This document shows, piece after piece, positions 18,909 through 28,898 of a stretch of DNA of 64,000 bases. Position numbers and translations under genes: made by a program. Origin of the DNA: Streptomyces sp. CB09001. GTDB taxonomy: Bacteria > Actinomycetota > Actinomycetes > Streptomycetales > Streptomycetaceae. The stretch lies in contig NZ_CP026730.1 in NCBI RefSeq assembly GCF_003369795.1, forward strand, positions 3,100,001 through 3,164,000. The letters are read 5' to 3'. Below the pieces are notes generated by a model. That model was not told where the DNA came from. It saw nothing but the letters and a program-made list of their open reading frames with translations, and did not search any database. The first letter of the stretch is position 1. Each line of letters begins with the position of its first letter.

Positions 18909-19568
18909 TCAGTCGACCCGGATGTGCCGGATCCCGACGCCCGCCTGCCTCATCCGGGTGCGCAGGGCCCCCTCGTTGTTGGGCTTCAGGGTGAGTCCCG
19001 CGAGGACGGCGATCCGGTCGGCGGTCTTCGGGACGGTCGTGTGGTCGGTCCACAGGTGCTCGGCGAACTCCGGCTCGGCCAGCCGCTCCAGGCAGTGGTC
19101 GAGCTGCCGCACGGCCCAGCTCTCCCGGCGCGGCCCGCTCCGCTTCCCCGTCACGTACCGCAGGGCCCGCCCGAGGCCGCGCTCGCGCAGCCGCCGCAGG
19201 ACGGTCTCGCGTTCGGCGAGGAGGCTGAAGTGGTGGACGTCGTGGCCCAGTTCGCGCAGTCGCCCGACGGTCTCGGCGAAGTACCCGGGGTCGGTGACCG
19301 TCATGGGCGCGATCACCACGCCGTCGTGCTTGGTCAGCGCCAGGTCCAGCACCTCCACGACGCCCTGCCGCCAGGAGACCAGGTCCTGGAAGTCGTCGAT
19401 CAGCGGCCTCCGGCCGCGGGCGTCCCGCAGCTCGGGCGGCAGCATGCGGCGCAGCCCGAAGCCCGCGTGCTCGGGGTCGCAGACGACGCTGCCGGGGAGT
19501 CTGCGCCGTATCTCGTGCGCGGTCTGTGTTTTTCCGCCGCCGAAGGGGCCGTTGATCCACAGGAGCAT
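18909..19568 (-). CDS. TmrB-like P-loop ATPase/kinase
   Basis: A 219-residue P-loop protein. Walker A is GPFGGGKT at residues 7-14 (MLLWINGPFGGGKTQTAHE). The layout, including VVCDPEHAGFGLRRMLPPEL and VIAPMTVTDPGYFAETVGRL, is that of the TmrB family; B. subtilis TmrB is the tunicamycin-resistance ATP-binding protein. The LID-type basic region LRRLRERGLGRAL is present. Whether it confers resistance or phosphorylates some other small molecule is unknown. It is not in an evident operon, 40 bases upstream of the two-component genes' end. Confidence 0.78.
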   Translation of the reverse strand: MLLWINGPFGGGKTQTAHEIRRRLPGSVVCDPEHAGFGLRRMLPPELRDARGRRPLIDDFQDLVSWRQGVVEVLDLALTKHDGVVIAPMTVTDPGYFAETVGRLRELGHDVHHFSLLAERETVLRRLRERGLGRALRYVTGKRSGPRRESWAVRQLDHCLERLAEPEFAEHLWTDHTTVPKTADRIAVLAGLTLKPNNEGALRTRMRQAGVGIRHIRVD

Positions 19569-19608
19569 GCGCAGACCCTACCGACGCGGAGCCCTCCGCA
19601 CAGGCCCG

Positions 19609-20283
19609 TCAGCCCTGTCCGCCGCCGGCCCGCACCAGCCCGGTCTCGTAGGCGAGGACCACCACCTGCACGCGGTCGCGCAGGCCCAGCTTGGTCAGGA
19701 TGCGGCCCACATGGGTCTTCACGGTCGCCTCGGACAGCACGAGCCGCGCCGCGATCTCGCCGTTGGACATGCCCTGTGCCACCAGCACCATCACCTCGCG
19801 CTCCCGCTCGGTGAGCCGCTGGAGCTCCTTCTGCCGGGGTTCCTGTCCGGTGGCCGGCAGCATCGGCGCGAACCGGTCCAGGAGCCGCCGGGTGGTGGAG
19901 GGGGCGACCACCGCGTCGCCGCTGTGCACGGAGCGGATCGCGGCGAGCAGCTCGCCGGGCGGCACGTCCTTGAGCATGAAGCCGGAGGCGCCCGCCTTCA
20001 GCGCCGAGAACGCGTACTCGTCGAGGTCGAAGGTGGTCAGGATCAGCACCTTCGGCGCGTTCGGGTCCACGCAGATGCGGCTGGTGGTCTCCACGCCGTC
20101 GAGCTTGGGCATGCGGACGTCCATCAGGACGACGTCCACGGCGGTCGAGCGCAGTACCTGGAGCGCCTCGACGCCGTCGCCCGCCTCCGCGACCACCTCC
20201 ATGTCCGGCTGGGCCGCCAGCACCATCCGGAACCCGGTGCGCAGCAGCACCTGGTCGTCGACGAGCATCACGCGGATCGCCAT
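19609..20283 (-). CDS. LuxR/NarL-family response regulator
   Basis: A 224-residue two-domain regulator. The receiver has DD at residues 9-10, the phospho-acceptor Asp55 in VVLMDVRMPK, and Lys105-region LKDVPPGELL. The output domain is a LuxR helix-turn-helix: LTEREREVMVLVAQGMSNGEIAARLVLSEATVKTHVGRILTKLGLRDR. Start ATG at 20283, preceded by AAGAGG. It follows the sensor kinase gene by 56 bases and is probably cotranscribed with it. The signal and target genes cannot be read from the context. Confidence 0.96.
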   Translation of the reverse strand: MAIRVMLVDDQVLLRTGFRMVLAAQPDMEVVAEAGDGVEALQVLRSTAVDVVLMDVRMPKLDGVETTSRICVDPNAPKVLILTTFDLDEYAFSALKAGASGFMLKDVPPGELLAAIRSVHSGDAVVAPSTTRRLLDRFAPMLPATGQEPRQKELQRLTEREREVMVLVAQGMSNGEIAARLVLSEATVKTHVGRILTKLGLRDRVQVVVLAYETGLVRAGGGQG

Positions 20284-20339
20284 CGGGGCCTCTTCTTCCT
20301 TACAGGTGTCAATGCGGTACGTGCGTGGGGGCCCGGTGG

Positions 20340-21545
20340 TCAGGGCGCGGGTTTCAGCGGCAGCAGCGCGCTGATGCGGAATCCTCCGCCCGGACGCGGG
20401 CCCGCGTCCAGGGTTCCGCCGACCATGCCGATCCGCTCGCGCATGCCGATCAGCCCGTGGCCCTGGCCGTCGAAGCCGCCCTCCTCGTACAGCTCGTGCG
20501 GGGCGCCCTTGCCGTCGTCCTCGATGAGCAGCCCGAGACCGTCGTCGAAGTAGACCAGGCGTACGCTCGCGCCCGCGTTCTCGCCGCCGTGCTTGCGCGT
20601 GTTGGTCAGCGCCTCCTGCACGATGCGGTACGCGGTCAGCTCCACGCCGCTGGGCAGCTGCCGGGGGGTGCCCTCGACCTTGAAGTCGACGGGCAGCCCG
20701 GAGGTGCGGCACTGCTCGACGAGGTCCTCGATCTGCTCGACGTCGGGCTGCGGCACGTACTCTCCGGCCTCCTTGTGCTCGCCTGTGCGCAGCACGCCGA
20801 GCAGGCGGCGCATCTCGGCGAGTGCCTGGCGGCCGGTGGAGGAGATGGTCTCCAGCGCCTTCTTCGCCTGGTCGGGCGCCGCGTCCAGGACGTAGGCGGC
20901 CCCGTCGGCCTGCACCACCATGACGGAGACGTTGTGCGCGACGACGTCGTGCAGCTCCCGCGCGATCCGGGCGCGCTCGGCGGCGACCGCGACCTTGGCC
21001 TGTGCCTCGCGTTCCTTCTCCAGCCGGGTCGCGCGTTCCTCCAGCTGTGCGAAGTAGGCGCGCCGGGTGCGGATGGAGTCGCCGAGCACCCAGGCGAGGG
21101 CGAAGGGGACCGCCTGGAAGACCGTCACCGCGATGGTGGTGCCCATGCCCAGCTCGCTGTCGGACCAGCGCAGCTGGGCGAGGGGGGCCGCGCACAGACC
21201 GGTGGCCAGCGCGGTCCGGGAGGCCCAGCGGGCGCCGGTCGCCGCCACGGTGTAGATGATCACCAGGAAGGCGAAGTCGGCGGGCATCGTGGAGACGTCC
21301 AGCGCCAGCTGTCCCACGCCGAGGGCGACGGCGAGCAGCAGCATCCGCTCCGGCGTCCGCTGGCGCAGCGCGATCACGACACTGAGCAGCACCACGAAGG
21401 GGATGATCAGCGCCAGGTTGTCCGTCCCGTCCGCACGCGTCCCCGGGGTCGCCGCGGAGACCAGGGAGATTCCGAGCACGACGACGGCCCAGAACGAGTC
21501 GACACCGGTCGGGTGTCGGCGGAGGAAGTCGTAGAGGCGCTGCAC
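20340..21545 (-). CDS. Two-component sensor histidine kinase (HisKA_3)
   Basis: A 401-residue membrane kinase. The first ~155 residues contain about five hydrophobic helices with little extracytoplasmic sequence. A short coiled segment leads to the dimerisation box RARIARELHDVVAHNVSVMV, with His199 as phospho-acceptor, and the ATP-binding domain has RIVQEALTNTRKHGG (N box), LLIEDDGKGAP and GHGLIGMRERIGMVGGTLDAG. This is the partner of the adjacent LuxR-type regulator. The lack of a sizeable external loop suggests sensing inside or near the membrane. Confidence 0.95.
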   Translation of the reverse strand: MQRLYDFLRRHPTGVDSFWAVVVLGISLVSAATPGTRADGTDNLALIIPFVVLLSVVIALRQRTPERMLLLAVALGVGQLALDVSTMPADFAFLVIIYTVAATGARWASRTALATGLCAAPLAQLRWSDSELGMGTTIAVTVFQAVPFALAWVLGDSIRTRRAYFAQLEERATRLEKEREAQAKVAVAAERARIARELHDVVAHNVSVMVVQADGAAYVLDAAPDQAKKALETISSTGRQALAEMRRLLGVLRTGEHKEAGEYVPQPDVEQIEDLVEQCRTSGLPVDFKVEGTPRQLPSGVELTAYRIVQEALTNTRKHGGENAGASVRLVYFDDGLGLLIEDDGKGAPHELYEEGGFDGQGHGLIGMRERIGMVGGTLDAGPRPGGGFRISALLPLKPAP

Positions 21546-21663
21546 GTAACCCAGCGTAGGGAAGTGGAATAGGTGCAGGGGTCAACCGGAGGGCCGATCC
21601 GCATCGCCCGCGCATACTCCGCAAGGTGGAGGGACCGCTCTTCTGTGCCCCTAGCCTGGGCCT

Positions 21664-22752
21664 GTGACACCAGGAACGGCAGGGCTCAGAGGGGCTCCCG
21701 AGACGCATGGGGAATGGCGGGGCTGGCGGGAGGCCACGCACGAGGCCCTCTACGGACCGCAGGGGTTCTACCGCGCGGCACCCGAGGGCCCCGCCGGGCA
21801 CTTTCGCACGTCCGTACACGCGTCACCCCTGTTCGCGGGGGCCGTGGCGCGGCTGCTGTGCCGGGTCGACGAGGCGCTGGGGCGCCCTGCCTCGCTGGAC
21901 TTCGTGGACATGGCGGCCGGACGGGGCGAGCTGGTCACCGGGGTGCTGGCGGCCCTGCCCGCCGGCGTGGCCGCCCGCACGCGCGCGTACGCCGTCGAGG
22001 TCGCCGCCCGCCCCGAAGGCCTCGACCGGCGGGTCCAGTGGCTCACTCGGCCGCCGGACGGCGTCACCGGGCTGCTGTTCGCCAACGAGTGGCTGGACAA
22101 CGTACCGGTGGACGTGGCGGAGGTGGACGCCGCGGGCGTGGCGCGCCGGGTGCTCGTACGGGGCGACGGGGCCGAGCGGCTCGGGGAGCCGCTGACCGGG
22201 GCGGAGGCCGAGTGGCTGGCCCGGTGGTGGCCGCTGCCCGCCGAGGAGGGCCGGCGGGCGGAGATCGGGCTCCCCCGCGACGTGGCCTGGGCGTCGGCCG
22301 TGGCGGCCCTGGACGCCGGGCTGGCGGTGGCCGCCGACTACGCCCACACCGCGGCTGCCCGGCCGCCGTTCGGGACGCTCACGGGCTTCCGGGAGGGGCG
22401 GGAGACGGAGCCGGTGCCGGACGGGTCGTGCGACATCACCGCACACGTGGCGCTGGACGCGTGCGCGGCCGTCCACACCACGAGGTGCACTCCGGAGCAC
22501 GCGCCCCCGAATGCCCTCATGCGCCCCCAGCGCGAGATCCTGTACACGCTCGGTGTCACCGGCGCACGCCCCCCGCTCGCGCTGGCCTCCACCGACCCGG
22601 CGGCATATGTGCGCGCCCTCGCGAGCGCCTCCCAGGCCGCCGAGCTGACCGCTCGGGGCGGCCTGGGCGACTTCGTCTGGCTGCTCCAGCCGGTGGGGGC
22701 GGTCGACGCCGGCGGGCTACTTGTCGATGTCGCCGACGACGAAGAACAGTGA
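21664..22752 (+). CDS. MidA/NDUFAF7-family SAM-dependent methyltransferase
   Basis: A 362-residue protein of the SAM-MT family formerly DUF185. SAM motif I is [32 protein letters not shown] is the typical NE-D-P motif of this family, and [11 protein letters not shown] and [12 protein letters not shown] follow the family order (…GTL.GYR.H…DITAHVDF). The mitochondrial member NDUFAF7/MidA dimethylates an Arg of the NDUFS2 (49-kDa) subunit of complex I. Strikingly, the convergent neighbour, whose last 36 bases it overlaps, is a NuoD/NDUFS2 homologue, the likely substrate. Start GTG at 21664. Confidence 0.88.
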   Translation: MTPGTAGLRGAPETHGEWRGWREATHEALYGPQGFYRAAPEGPAGHFRTSVHASPLFAGAVARLLCRVDEALGRPASLDFVDMAAGRGELVTGVLAALPAGVAARTRAYAVEVAARPEGLDRRVQWLTRPPDGVTGLLFANEWLDNVPVDVAEVDAAGVARRVLVRGDGAERLGEPLTGAEAEWLARWWPLPAEEGRRAEIGLPRDVAWASAVAALDAGLAVAADYAHTAAARPPFGTLTGFREGRETEPVPDGSCDITAHVALDACAAVHTTRCTPEHAPPNALMRPQREILYTLGVTGARPPLALASTDPAAYVRALASASQAAELTARGGLGDFVWLLQPVGAVDAGGLLVDVADDEEQ

Positions 22753-23868
22753 CCCCAGGATCGCGACCATGTCCGCGACCAGCGTCCCGGGCAGCAGCTC
22801 GGCGAGCGCCTGGATGTTGTTGTACGACGCCGAGCGCAGCTTCAGCCGGTAGGGGGTCTTCTCGCCCTTGCTGACCAGGTAGTACCCGTTGATGCCGAGC
22901 GGGTTCTCGGTCCAGGCGTACGTGTGGCCCTCGGGCGCCTTCAGCACCTTCGGGAGCCGCTGGTTCACCGGCCCCGGCGCCAGCCCGGCCAGCCGGTCCA
23001 GGCAGGCGTCGGCGAGGTCGAGGGCGTTGTGCGTCTGCTCCAGGAGGCACTCGAAGCGGGCCAGGCAGTCGCCCTCGGTGCGGGTGACGACCTTGAGCGT
23101 GTCCTGGAGTTCGCCGTAGGCGAGGTACGGCTCGTCGCGGCGCAGGTCGAAGTCGACGCCGGAGGCGCGCGCGATCGGTCCGCTGACGCCGTAGGCGTGC
23201 ACGGCCTGCGGGGTCAGCGCGCCGACCCCCCGCGTACGCCCCCGGAAGATCTCGTTGCCGAGCACCAGGTCGTCGAAGACGTCCATGCGCGGGCGGACGG
23301 CGGCGACAGCGGCACGCGCGCGCGTGGTCCAGCCCGCCGGGAGGTCCTCCTTGAGCCCGCCGACGCGGTTGAACATGTAGTGCATGCGCCCGCCGGAGAC
23401 CTCCTCCATCACGTTCTGGAGGACCTCCCGCTCCCGGAAGGCGTAGAAGACCGGGGTGATGCCGCCCAGCTCCAGCGGGTACGACCCGAGGAACATCAGG
23501 TGGTTGAGCACCCGGTTCAGCTCGGCGAGCAGCGTCCGCGTCCACACCGCGCGGGTGGGGACCTCCATGCCGAGCATCCGCTCGACGGCGAGGACGACAC
23601 CCAGCTCGTTGGAGAACGCCGACAGCCAGTCGTGGCGGTTGGCCAGCATGATGATCTGACGGTAGTCACGGGCCTCGAACAGCTTCTCCGCGCCGCGGTG
23701 CATGTAGCCGATCACCGGCTCCGCGCTGGTGATGCGCTCGCCGTCCAGCACCAGCTTGAGCCGCAGCACGCCGTGGGTGGACGGGTGCTGGGGCCCGATG
23801 TTGAGCACCATGTCGGTGCTCTCCGCGGCACCGCCGATTCCGACCGTGGTCTCCGTCGTAGGAGTCAT
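22717..23868 (-). CDS. nuoD2: Orphan NADH-quinone oxidoreductase subunit D (NuoD2)
   Basis: A 383-residue 49-kDa-type subunit. The signature is clear: [81 protein letters not shown], and at the end [35 protein letters not shown]. It is shorter than the ~440 residues of the NuoD in a complete actinobacterial nuo operon, and no other nuo gene is near. Complex I needs its partners, so it either supplements the main complex or works in a truncated one. Start ATG at 23868 with GGAGA eight bases upstream. The 3' end overlaps the MidA-type methyltransferase gene. Confidence 0.93.
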   Translation of the reverse strand: MTPTTETTVGIGGAAESTDMVLNIGPQHPSTHGVLRLKLVLDGERITSAEPVIGYMHRGAEKLFEARDYRQIIMLANRHDWLSAFSNELGVVLAVERMLGMEVPTRAVWTRTLLAELNRVLNHLMFLGSYPLELGGITPVFYAFREREVLQNVMEEVSGGRMHYMFNRVGGLKEDLPAGWTTRARAAVAAVRPRMDVFDDLVLGNEIFRGRTRGVGALTPQAVHAYGVSGPIARASGVDFDLRRDEPYLAYGELQDTLKVVTRTEGDCLARFECLLEQTHNALDLADACLDRLAGLAPGPVNQRLPKVLKAPEGHTYAWTENPLGINGYYLVSKGEKTPYRLKLRSASYNNIQALAELLPGTLVADMVAILGSLFFVVGDIDK

Positions 23869-23899
23869 GAACACAGTCTCCCCTACGTACGCTGGCCCC

Positions 23900-24457
23900 A
23901 TGGAGACGGGGAGCCCGGACGACGCGGGCACGGCGGGGACTGCGGAAGCGGCCGGGCGGGGGACTCCGGCGGGCCCGTCGGCCGCGCCGAGGGACGAGCC
24001 GGGGTGGACCGGCCTGCCACCGGGGCTGCTGCACCTGCGACGCCTCATGCTGGTGGTGTGGCTGGGACTGCTGGCAGTCGCCGGAGGCGTGCTGCCCGCC
24101 CTGTTCCTGGACCCTTTCTGGACCGCCCTGGCCCTCCTGCCGTTGGCCCTGCTGGCCTGGGGCTGGGTGATGCTGGAGCGCAACTGGCGCTCCTGGAGGT
24201 ACGCCGAGCGTGCCGACGACCTGTTGATCAGCCGGGGTGTGCTGTGGCGGGAGGAGACCGTCGTCCCGTACGGGCGCATGCAGCTGGTCGAGGTGACCTC
24301 CGGGCCGGTCGAGCGCCACTTCGGCCTGGCCAGCGTGCAGCTGCACACGGCCGCCGCCGCGACCGACGCGACCATCCCCGGCCTCGACCCGGCCGAGGCG
24401 GAACGCCTGCGCGACCGCCTCACCGAGCTGGGCGAGGCCCGATCGGCGGGCCTGTGA
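23900..24457 (+). CDS. bPH2-domain membrane protein, YdbS-like
   Basis: A 185-residue protein. After an Ala/Gly-rich N-terminus, residues ~48-92 hold two hydrophobic helices ([20 protein letters not shown] and [20 protein letters not shown]). The C-terminal half is a bacterial PH domain 2: [54 protein letters not shown]. YdbS/YdbT pairs in Bacillus are linked to protection against bacteriocins and cell-envelope functions. Its stop overlaps the start of the larger partner as GTGA, so the two are coupled. Divergent from nuoD2 with a 31-base gap. Confidence 0.88.
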   Translation: METGSPDDAGTAGTAEAAGRGTPAGPSAAPRDEPGWTGLPPGLLHLRRLMLVVWLGLLAVAGGVLPALFLDPFWTALALLPLALLAWGWVMLERNWRSWRYAERADDLLISRGVLWREETVVPYGRMQLVEVTSGPVERHFGLASVQLHTAAAATDATIPGLDPAEAERLRDRLTELGEARSAGL

Positions 24458-26148
24458 CCGGGCCCGGGGCAGGGAGGGGCGCGGCCGAGGGCGGTGCCGC
24501 GGGGCACGCGGGAGACGCAGGCGGTCCGGCGCAGTACACGAGCGAGCCCCGCCCGGCGGCCCCCGACCGGAACGGGGACGACCCCCCGCGGGACCCGAAA
24601 CACGACACCGCCGAGCCCTCGGACCACCCGGCAGACCCCGCACCCGAGGCCACCGGCCCCGGCCGCGAGGACCTGGGCGCCGGCGTCGGCCGCGAGGACC
24701 CCGGCGCCGGCGTCGGCAGGACACCGGCGAGGGAGGACGGCGCGAGCCGGGGCCGGGGCGCCGCCCCCGTCACCGGGCCGGGCCCGGGTCGGGGCGGCGC
24801 CGACGTCGCCGCCGCCGGGGCCGCGACCCGTACCGAAGCGCCCCCGTCCCCCGGCGACGTCGTGGAGCGGCGTCTGCACCCCGTCACGCCCCTGCGGCGG
24901 GCGTGGGCGCCGGTCGCGGTACTCGTCGGGTGGGCCGTGCACGATCCCGACCAGGCGCAGCGCCAGCTGACCCGGCTGACCACGACCCATCTGCTGATCG
25001 GCCTCGCCGTACTGATCCCGGCCGCCGCCCTGTACGGCTTCCTCACCTGGTGGTTCACCCACTACGCGGTGACCGACACCGAGCTGCGGATCCGCACCGG
25101 CCTGCTGTTCCGCCGCACCGCGCACATCCGCCTCGAACGCATCCAGGCGATCGACGTCACCCAGCCCCTGCTGGCCCGGGTCGCGGGGGTCGCCAAGCTC
25201 AAGCTCGACGTCGTAGGCACCGGCAAGAGGGACGAGCTGGCCTTCCTCGGCGCCGACGAGGCGCGTGCGCTGCGGGCCGAGCTCCTCGCGCGCGCGGCGG
25301 GCTTCGCGCCCGAGACCGCGCACGAGGTCGGCGAGGCCCCCGCGCGGCAGCTGCTGCGGGTGCCGCCCGGCGTCCTCGCCGTCTCCCTCCTGCTGACCGG
25401 CGCGACCTGGGGCACACTGCTCGCCGCCGCCGTCGTACCGACGCTGCTGTGGCTGGCCACCCACAACCTGTGGACGGTGCTGGCGACCGCCCTGCCGCTG
25501 GTGGGCGCCGCGGGCGCGAGCAGCGCCGGCCGGTTCGTCGGGGAGTACGACTGGACGGTGGCCGAGTCCCCGGACGGGCTCCGTATCGATCACGGGCTGC
25601 TCGACCGCGCCCACGAGACGGTGCCGCCGGGCCGGGTACAGAGCGTGCGCCTCGTGGAGCCGCTGCTGTGGCGGCGCCGCCGCTGGGTGCGGGTGGAGCT
25701 GGACGTGGCCGGTTCCTCGAACTCCGTGCTGCTGCCGGTCGCCCCGCGCGAGATCGCCGAGTCGGTCGTCGCCCGCGTGCTGCCCGGCGTGACCGTGCCG
25801 GCGGGACGGGAGCTGGCGCGCCCGCCGCGCCGGGCGGCGCGGTGCAGACCGCTGTGGTGGCGCGGCCACGGGCTCGCCGTCACCGACGCGGTCTTCGCCG
25901 CCCGGTACGGCCTGCTGCGCCGCAGCCTGGCGCTCGTGCCGCACGCCAAGGTCCAGAGCGTCCGCCTGACGCAGGGACCCTGGCGGCGCGCCCTGCGGCT
26001 GGCCGACGTCCATGTGGACACGGGCGCGAACAAGACGGTGACCGCCCGCCTGCGTGACGCCGAAGAGGCCGCGGAACTGCTGCGGAGCCAGGCGGAACGG
26101 TCCCGGACCGGCCGCCGCGACGCCCCGCCGGACCGCTGGATGGCCTGA
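24454..26148 (+). CDS. Multi-bPH2-domain membrane protein, YdbT-like
   Basis: A 564-residue protein from the GTG at 24454. The first ~145 residues are a disordered Gly/Pro/Ala/Asp-rich extension not found in typical family members. A hydrophobic pair follows ([22 protein letters not shown]), then the first bPH2 domain ([52 protein letters not shown]), a second pair of helices, a second bPH2 domain ([31 protein letters not shown]) and a third ([37 protein letters not shown]). It probably forms a membrane complex with the smaller YdbS-like protein. Confidence 0.88.
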   Translation: MTGPGAGRGAAEGGAAGHAGDAGGPAQYTSEPRPAAPDRNGDDPPRDPKHDTAEPSDHPADPAPEATGPGREDLGAGVGREDPGAGVGRTPAREDGASRGRGAAPVTGPGPGRGGADVAAAGAATRTEAPPSPGDVVERRLHPVTPLRRAWAPVAVLVGWAVHDPDQAQRQLTRLTTTHLLIGLAVLIPAAALYGFLTWWFTHYAVTDTELRIRTGLLFRRTAHIRLERIQAIDVTQPLLARVAGVAKLKLDVVGTGKRDELAFLGADEARALRAELLARAAGFAPETAHEVGEAPARQLLRVPPGVLAVSLLLTGATWGTLLAAAVVPTLLWLATHNLWTVLATALPLVGAAGASSAGRFVGEYDWTVAESPDGLRIDHGLLDRAHETVPPGRVQSVRLVEPLLWRRRRWVRVELDVAGSSNSVLLPVAPREIAESVVARVLPGVTVPAGRELARPPRRAARCRPLWWRGHGLAVTDAVFAARYGLLRRSLALVPHAKVQSVRLTQGPWRRALRLADVHVDTGANKTVTARLRDAEEAAELLRSQAERSRTGRRDAPPDRWMA

Positions 26149-26191
26149 GGCCCCCGCTCCGCGGCGTCCCGGAGGGGAGACGGTCAGGCGG

Positions 26192-27490
26192 TCAGGAGAC
26201 CGCGCTGCGCAGTCCCTGTACGTCGATCTGCTCGGTCTCGTCGTGGGCCGTCAGGTCGATCACCTGGCCCACGCCCCGGGACTCCTCGCCGGCCGGCTTG
26301 AAGGAGACCTCGGCCTCGGCCTTGTGCAGGGCGAGCGCCTCCTGGCCGACCACGTCGGCGAGGTCCTCGTTCTGGACGGTCTCCAGAGCGGCGTCGGACG
26401 CGCCCGCCCCGCCCGTCGCGTCCGCCCCGTTTTCGACGGGCTTGGTGCCGAAGAAGTCGAAGCCGCCCTCGACCACCGGACGCCGCGCCGGGGCCGCCGG
26501 TACGACGGCCACCGCGGTCGGCACCGTGAAGTGCCCGTCGGCCCGCCGGGTGGGCTGACTCGACTGCGTGGACTGGGTGGGCTGCGCGGGCCGCTCGTCG
26601 GACGTCGTCGTCGGGGAGGCGGCGGTGCGCTCATGGCCGTCGGCCGCCTCGGGCTGCCCCTGCGCCTCGTCCTCCTGCCTCGCCTCGGTCGCGGGCACGC
26701 CCTCGCCGCCGCCGTCCCCGTCGTCGTCACCGTCGGAGCCGTCCGGGGCCTCGGAGACGGCAGCCCGGTCGCCATCGTCCGGGTCGTCGGGCGCGTCGCC
26801 GTCGAAACGGGCCAGGGCAGCGTTGGCGCGCAGGAACAGCCGGGAGCCCTCGGGCGAGAAGACCGCGGGTACGGCAGCCTCTTCGGCCGCCGCGTCCTCC
26901 TCGCCGGGCACGTCCTCGGCTGCGGCGTCCGCCGCAGGCGTTTCCGCCCCGGGCGTCTCCTGCTCCCGCGTCTCCTGCTCCCGCGTCTCCTCCGCCGGGG
27001 CGGTGCGGGCCGCCGGCAGCGCGGGTGCCTGCGGCGCGGCCTCGATCTCCAGCAGCCGGCGGCCCTCCAGCGCGCTGGCACGCTCGGTCTCCGCCGTGGC
27101 GTAGCGCCGCAGCAGCGAGGCGTGCTCGTTGCGCAGCCCCGCCAGCTCGGTGCGCTTGGCCCGCAGCCGGTGCTCCAGCTTCTGCCGCAGCTCGCGCGAC
27201 TCCTCCAGGTCGGACTCCAGTTCGGCGACCCGTTCCTCGAAGCGCCACTCGTCGCTCGCACGCGCGCGTGTGAGGTCGGCGACCTGTCGGCCCGCCTGCG
27301 CGTCCCAGTGCCGCATGACGACCGCGCCGACCACAGCCGTCACCGCGGCGGCCGCGGCCAGCACGCGAAGGATCATGGTCTCGCTGAACAACCAGGGCCC
27401 GAGGGCGCAGACGACCGAAACACCTGCGATCGCCGACGGAGGAAGCAGCCTGTGCAGAGGCGGGGAATGGCGATGACGTCCACGTGGCAT
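26192..27490 (-). CDS. Membrane-anchored coiled-coil protein with acidic disordered tail
   Basis: A 432-residue protein. Residues ~17-58 hold two hydrophobic segments ([15 protein letters not shown] and [20 protein letters not shown]). Residues ~65-145 are a heptad-rich coiled coil ([38 protein letters not shown]). The remainder is low complexity, rich in Glu, Asp, Ala and Pro, with repeats such as [13 protein letters not shown] and a short ordered-looking end ([11 protein letters not shown] … [18 protein letters not shown]). I do not recognise a family beyond conservation in Streptomyces at this locus. A scaffold role in the envelope or division is conceivable but unsupported. Confidence 0.78.
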   Translation of the reverse strand: MPRGRHRHSPPLHRLLPPSAIAGVSVVCALGPWLFSETMILRVLAAAAAVTAVVGAVVMRHWDAQAGRQVADLTRARASDEWRFEERVAELESDLEESRELRQKLEHRLRAKRTELAGLRNEHASLLRRYATAETERASALEGRRLLEIEAAPQAPALPAARTAPAEETREQETREQETPGAETPAADAAAEDVPGEEDAAAEEAAVPAVFSPEGSRLFLRANAALARFDGDAPDDPDDGDRAAVSEAPDGSDGDDDGDGGGEGVPATEARQEDEAQGQPEAADGHERTAASPTTTSDERPAQPTQSTQSSQPTRRADGHFTVPTAVAVVPAAPARRPVVEGGFDFFGTKPVENGADATGGAGASDAALETVQNEDLADVVGQEALALHKAEAEVSFKPAGEESRGVGQVIDLTAHDETEQIDVQGLRSAVS

Positions 27491-27626
27491 GGCCAGAAAC
27501 TTACCGCGCGTAGGCGAATCTTGGCGCCCCGCCCCGTAAAAACACGGCCATCTCCGACGCGTTCACAGGTATCGGGGAATCCACATCCCCGACGACGGAC
27601 GAATTACTCCCGGATTCCAAGATCAT

Positions 27627-28760
27627 TCACGTGTCCCGTCCGCCGCCCAGCCGCTCGTCCAGCCACCGCAGCGTCGCGGGAATCTCCCGCCGCCAGGTAT
27701 TGAAGTTGTGCCCGCCGCTTTCCAGGATGATCGACGAGATCCGGGTCGGCCTCTTGCCCTTCACCAGATCAATGAACTTCAGCGTGTCCTTGTAGTTCGT
27801 CTCACCGGTCCTGCTGCTCGTGACGAGCAGTGAAGTGTCGGGCGCGGGCGCGTTCTTGAGATACCACCACAGGCTGGCCCGCTTCTCGAGCTCGTCGTCC
27901 CCCTGGAAGAGGTCACCCGTGGTGGGGTCGTCCGGCGCGTCGTAGTACGGCGACAGCCCCGCTCCGGCGGCGTACACCTCCGGATGGTGCGCGGCGAGTT
28001 TCAGGGCGCAGTAGCCGCCGGTCGAGTTGCCCACGACCCCCCAGCTCCGCGGCCCCTTGTCCACCCGGTAGTGGGCGCCCACCGCCTCGGGCAGGTCCTT
28101 GGCGAAGAACGTCTCCGTCCGTGGCCCGCCCGGTACGTCCACGCACTCCGTGTCGCGCGGCGGTGCCACCGTGGGCCGCAGCATCACCAGGATCATCGGC
28201 CGCATCCGACCGGCCTTCGCCAGCTCCAGCGCCGTACGCGGGTAATGGAGTTTGTCCACCAACGCCTCGGCGGTACCCGGATAACCGGTCAGGACGACGG
28301 CCGCGGGAAACGTACGGCCACGGTGCCGCGGCTGAAAGTACTCCGGCGGCAGATACACATACGCCGGTGACGCGATCCGCGAGGTACGCCCGACCACCCG
28401 TATCTCCTCCACCCGCCCCGAGACGTCCGGCCGCGCCCCGCCCGCCGGGGTCACCCGCCGGTCCCCGACGACCCGCAGCGGCCCGCCGCCCGCACCGGCC
28501 GAGTGGTCCACGACCACGCCCTGCCCGTCCTCCCGCCCGAACAGGTCGGCCCAACTGCCGTAGAACCCGAAGGACTGGTTGGCGACCAGTCCCACCGACG
28601 CGAAGACCGCCACCTGGGTGGCGAGCAGCAGACCGACCCTCCCCAGAACGGCCCGCATGCCTCGCCGGGCCAGTCGCGGCCACAGCCACACCGTCCCGGC
28701 GAACAGCAGCACGCCGGCCACCACCGCCAGCGCCAGCACCTTGTTGCTCGTGAGACCCAT
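27627..28760 (-). CDS. Membrane-anchored alpha/beta-hydrolase (esterase D/antigen 85-like)
   Basis: A 377-residue protein. Two N-terminal hydrophobic helices (VLALAVVAGVLLFAGTVWLW, and LLLATQVAVFASVGLVA) anchor it, with the catalytic part outside the membrane. The hydrolase fold shows AYVYLPPEYFQPRHRGRTFPAAVVLTGYPG, the nucleophile elbow GVVGNSTGGYCALKLA with the Ser, and a late SGGHNFNTWRREIP carrying the probable His. This is the putative-esterase family that includes mycobacterial antigen 85. Streptomyces lacks mycolic acids, so a lipid or cell-wall ester is the likely substrate (inference). Divergent from the lysyltransferase gene. Confidence 0.88.
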   Translation of the reverse strand: MGLTSNKVLALAVVAGVLLFAGTVWLWPRLARRGMRAVLGRVGLLLATQVAVFASVGLVANQSFGFYGSWADLFGREDGQGVVVDHSAGAGGGPLRVVGDRRVTPAGGARPDVSGRVEEIRVVGRTSRIASPAYVYLPPEYFQPRHRGRTFPAAVVLTGYPGTAEALVDKLHYPRTALELAKAGRMRPMILVMLRPTVAPPRDTECVDVPGGPRTETFFAKDLPEAVGAHYRVDKGPRSWGVVGNSTGGYCALKLAAHHPEVYAAGAGLSPYYDAPDDPTTGDLFQGDDELEKRASLWWYLKNAPAPDTSLLVTSSRTGETNYKDTLKFIDLVKGKRPTRISSIILESGGHNFNTWRREIPATLRWLDERLGGGRDT

Positions 28761-28898
28761 GCCTTGCTACCCGCCCGCGCTTTCCGTCGATCAGGGGAGT
28801 GAACCTCTCCCTCCGAGACACCGTCCTAGAGGGCGCAATGTCGCCGGATGCCCGGAACGGGCCCGGAATCCACGATCTCTCGCAGAACCACAGGTGCG

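Noticed and set aside
22924..24453. Extension of the YdbT-like frame upstream, giving 1074 residues
   Set aside because: This part lies antisense to nuoD2 and over the YdbS-like gene; the GTG at 24454 overlapping the previous stop is the natural start.
28123..28753. 210-residue frame antisense to the esterase gene
   Set aside because: Pro/Arg-rich composition without domains, fully covered by the esterase coding sequence.
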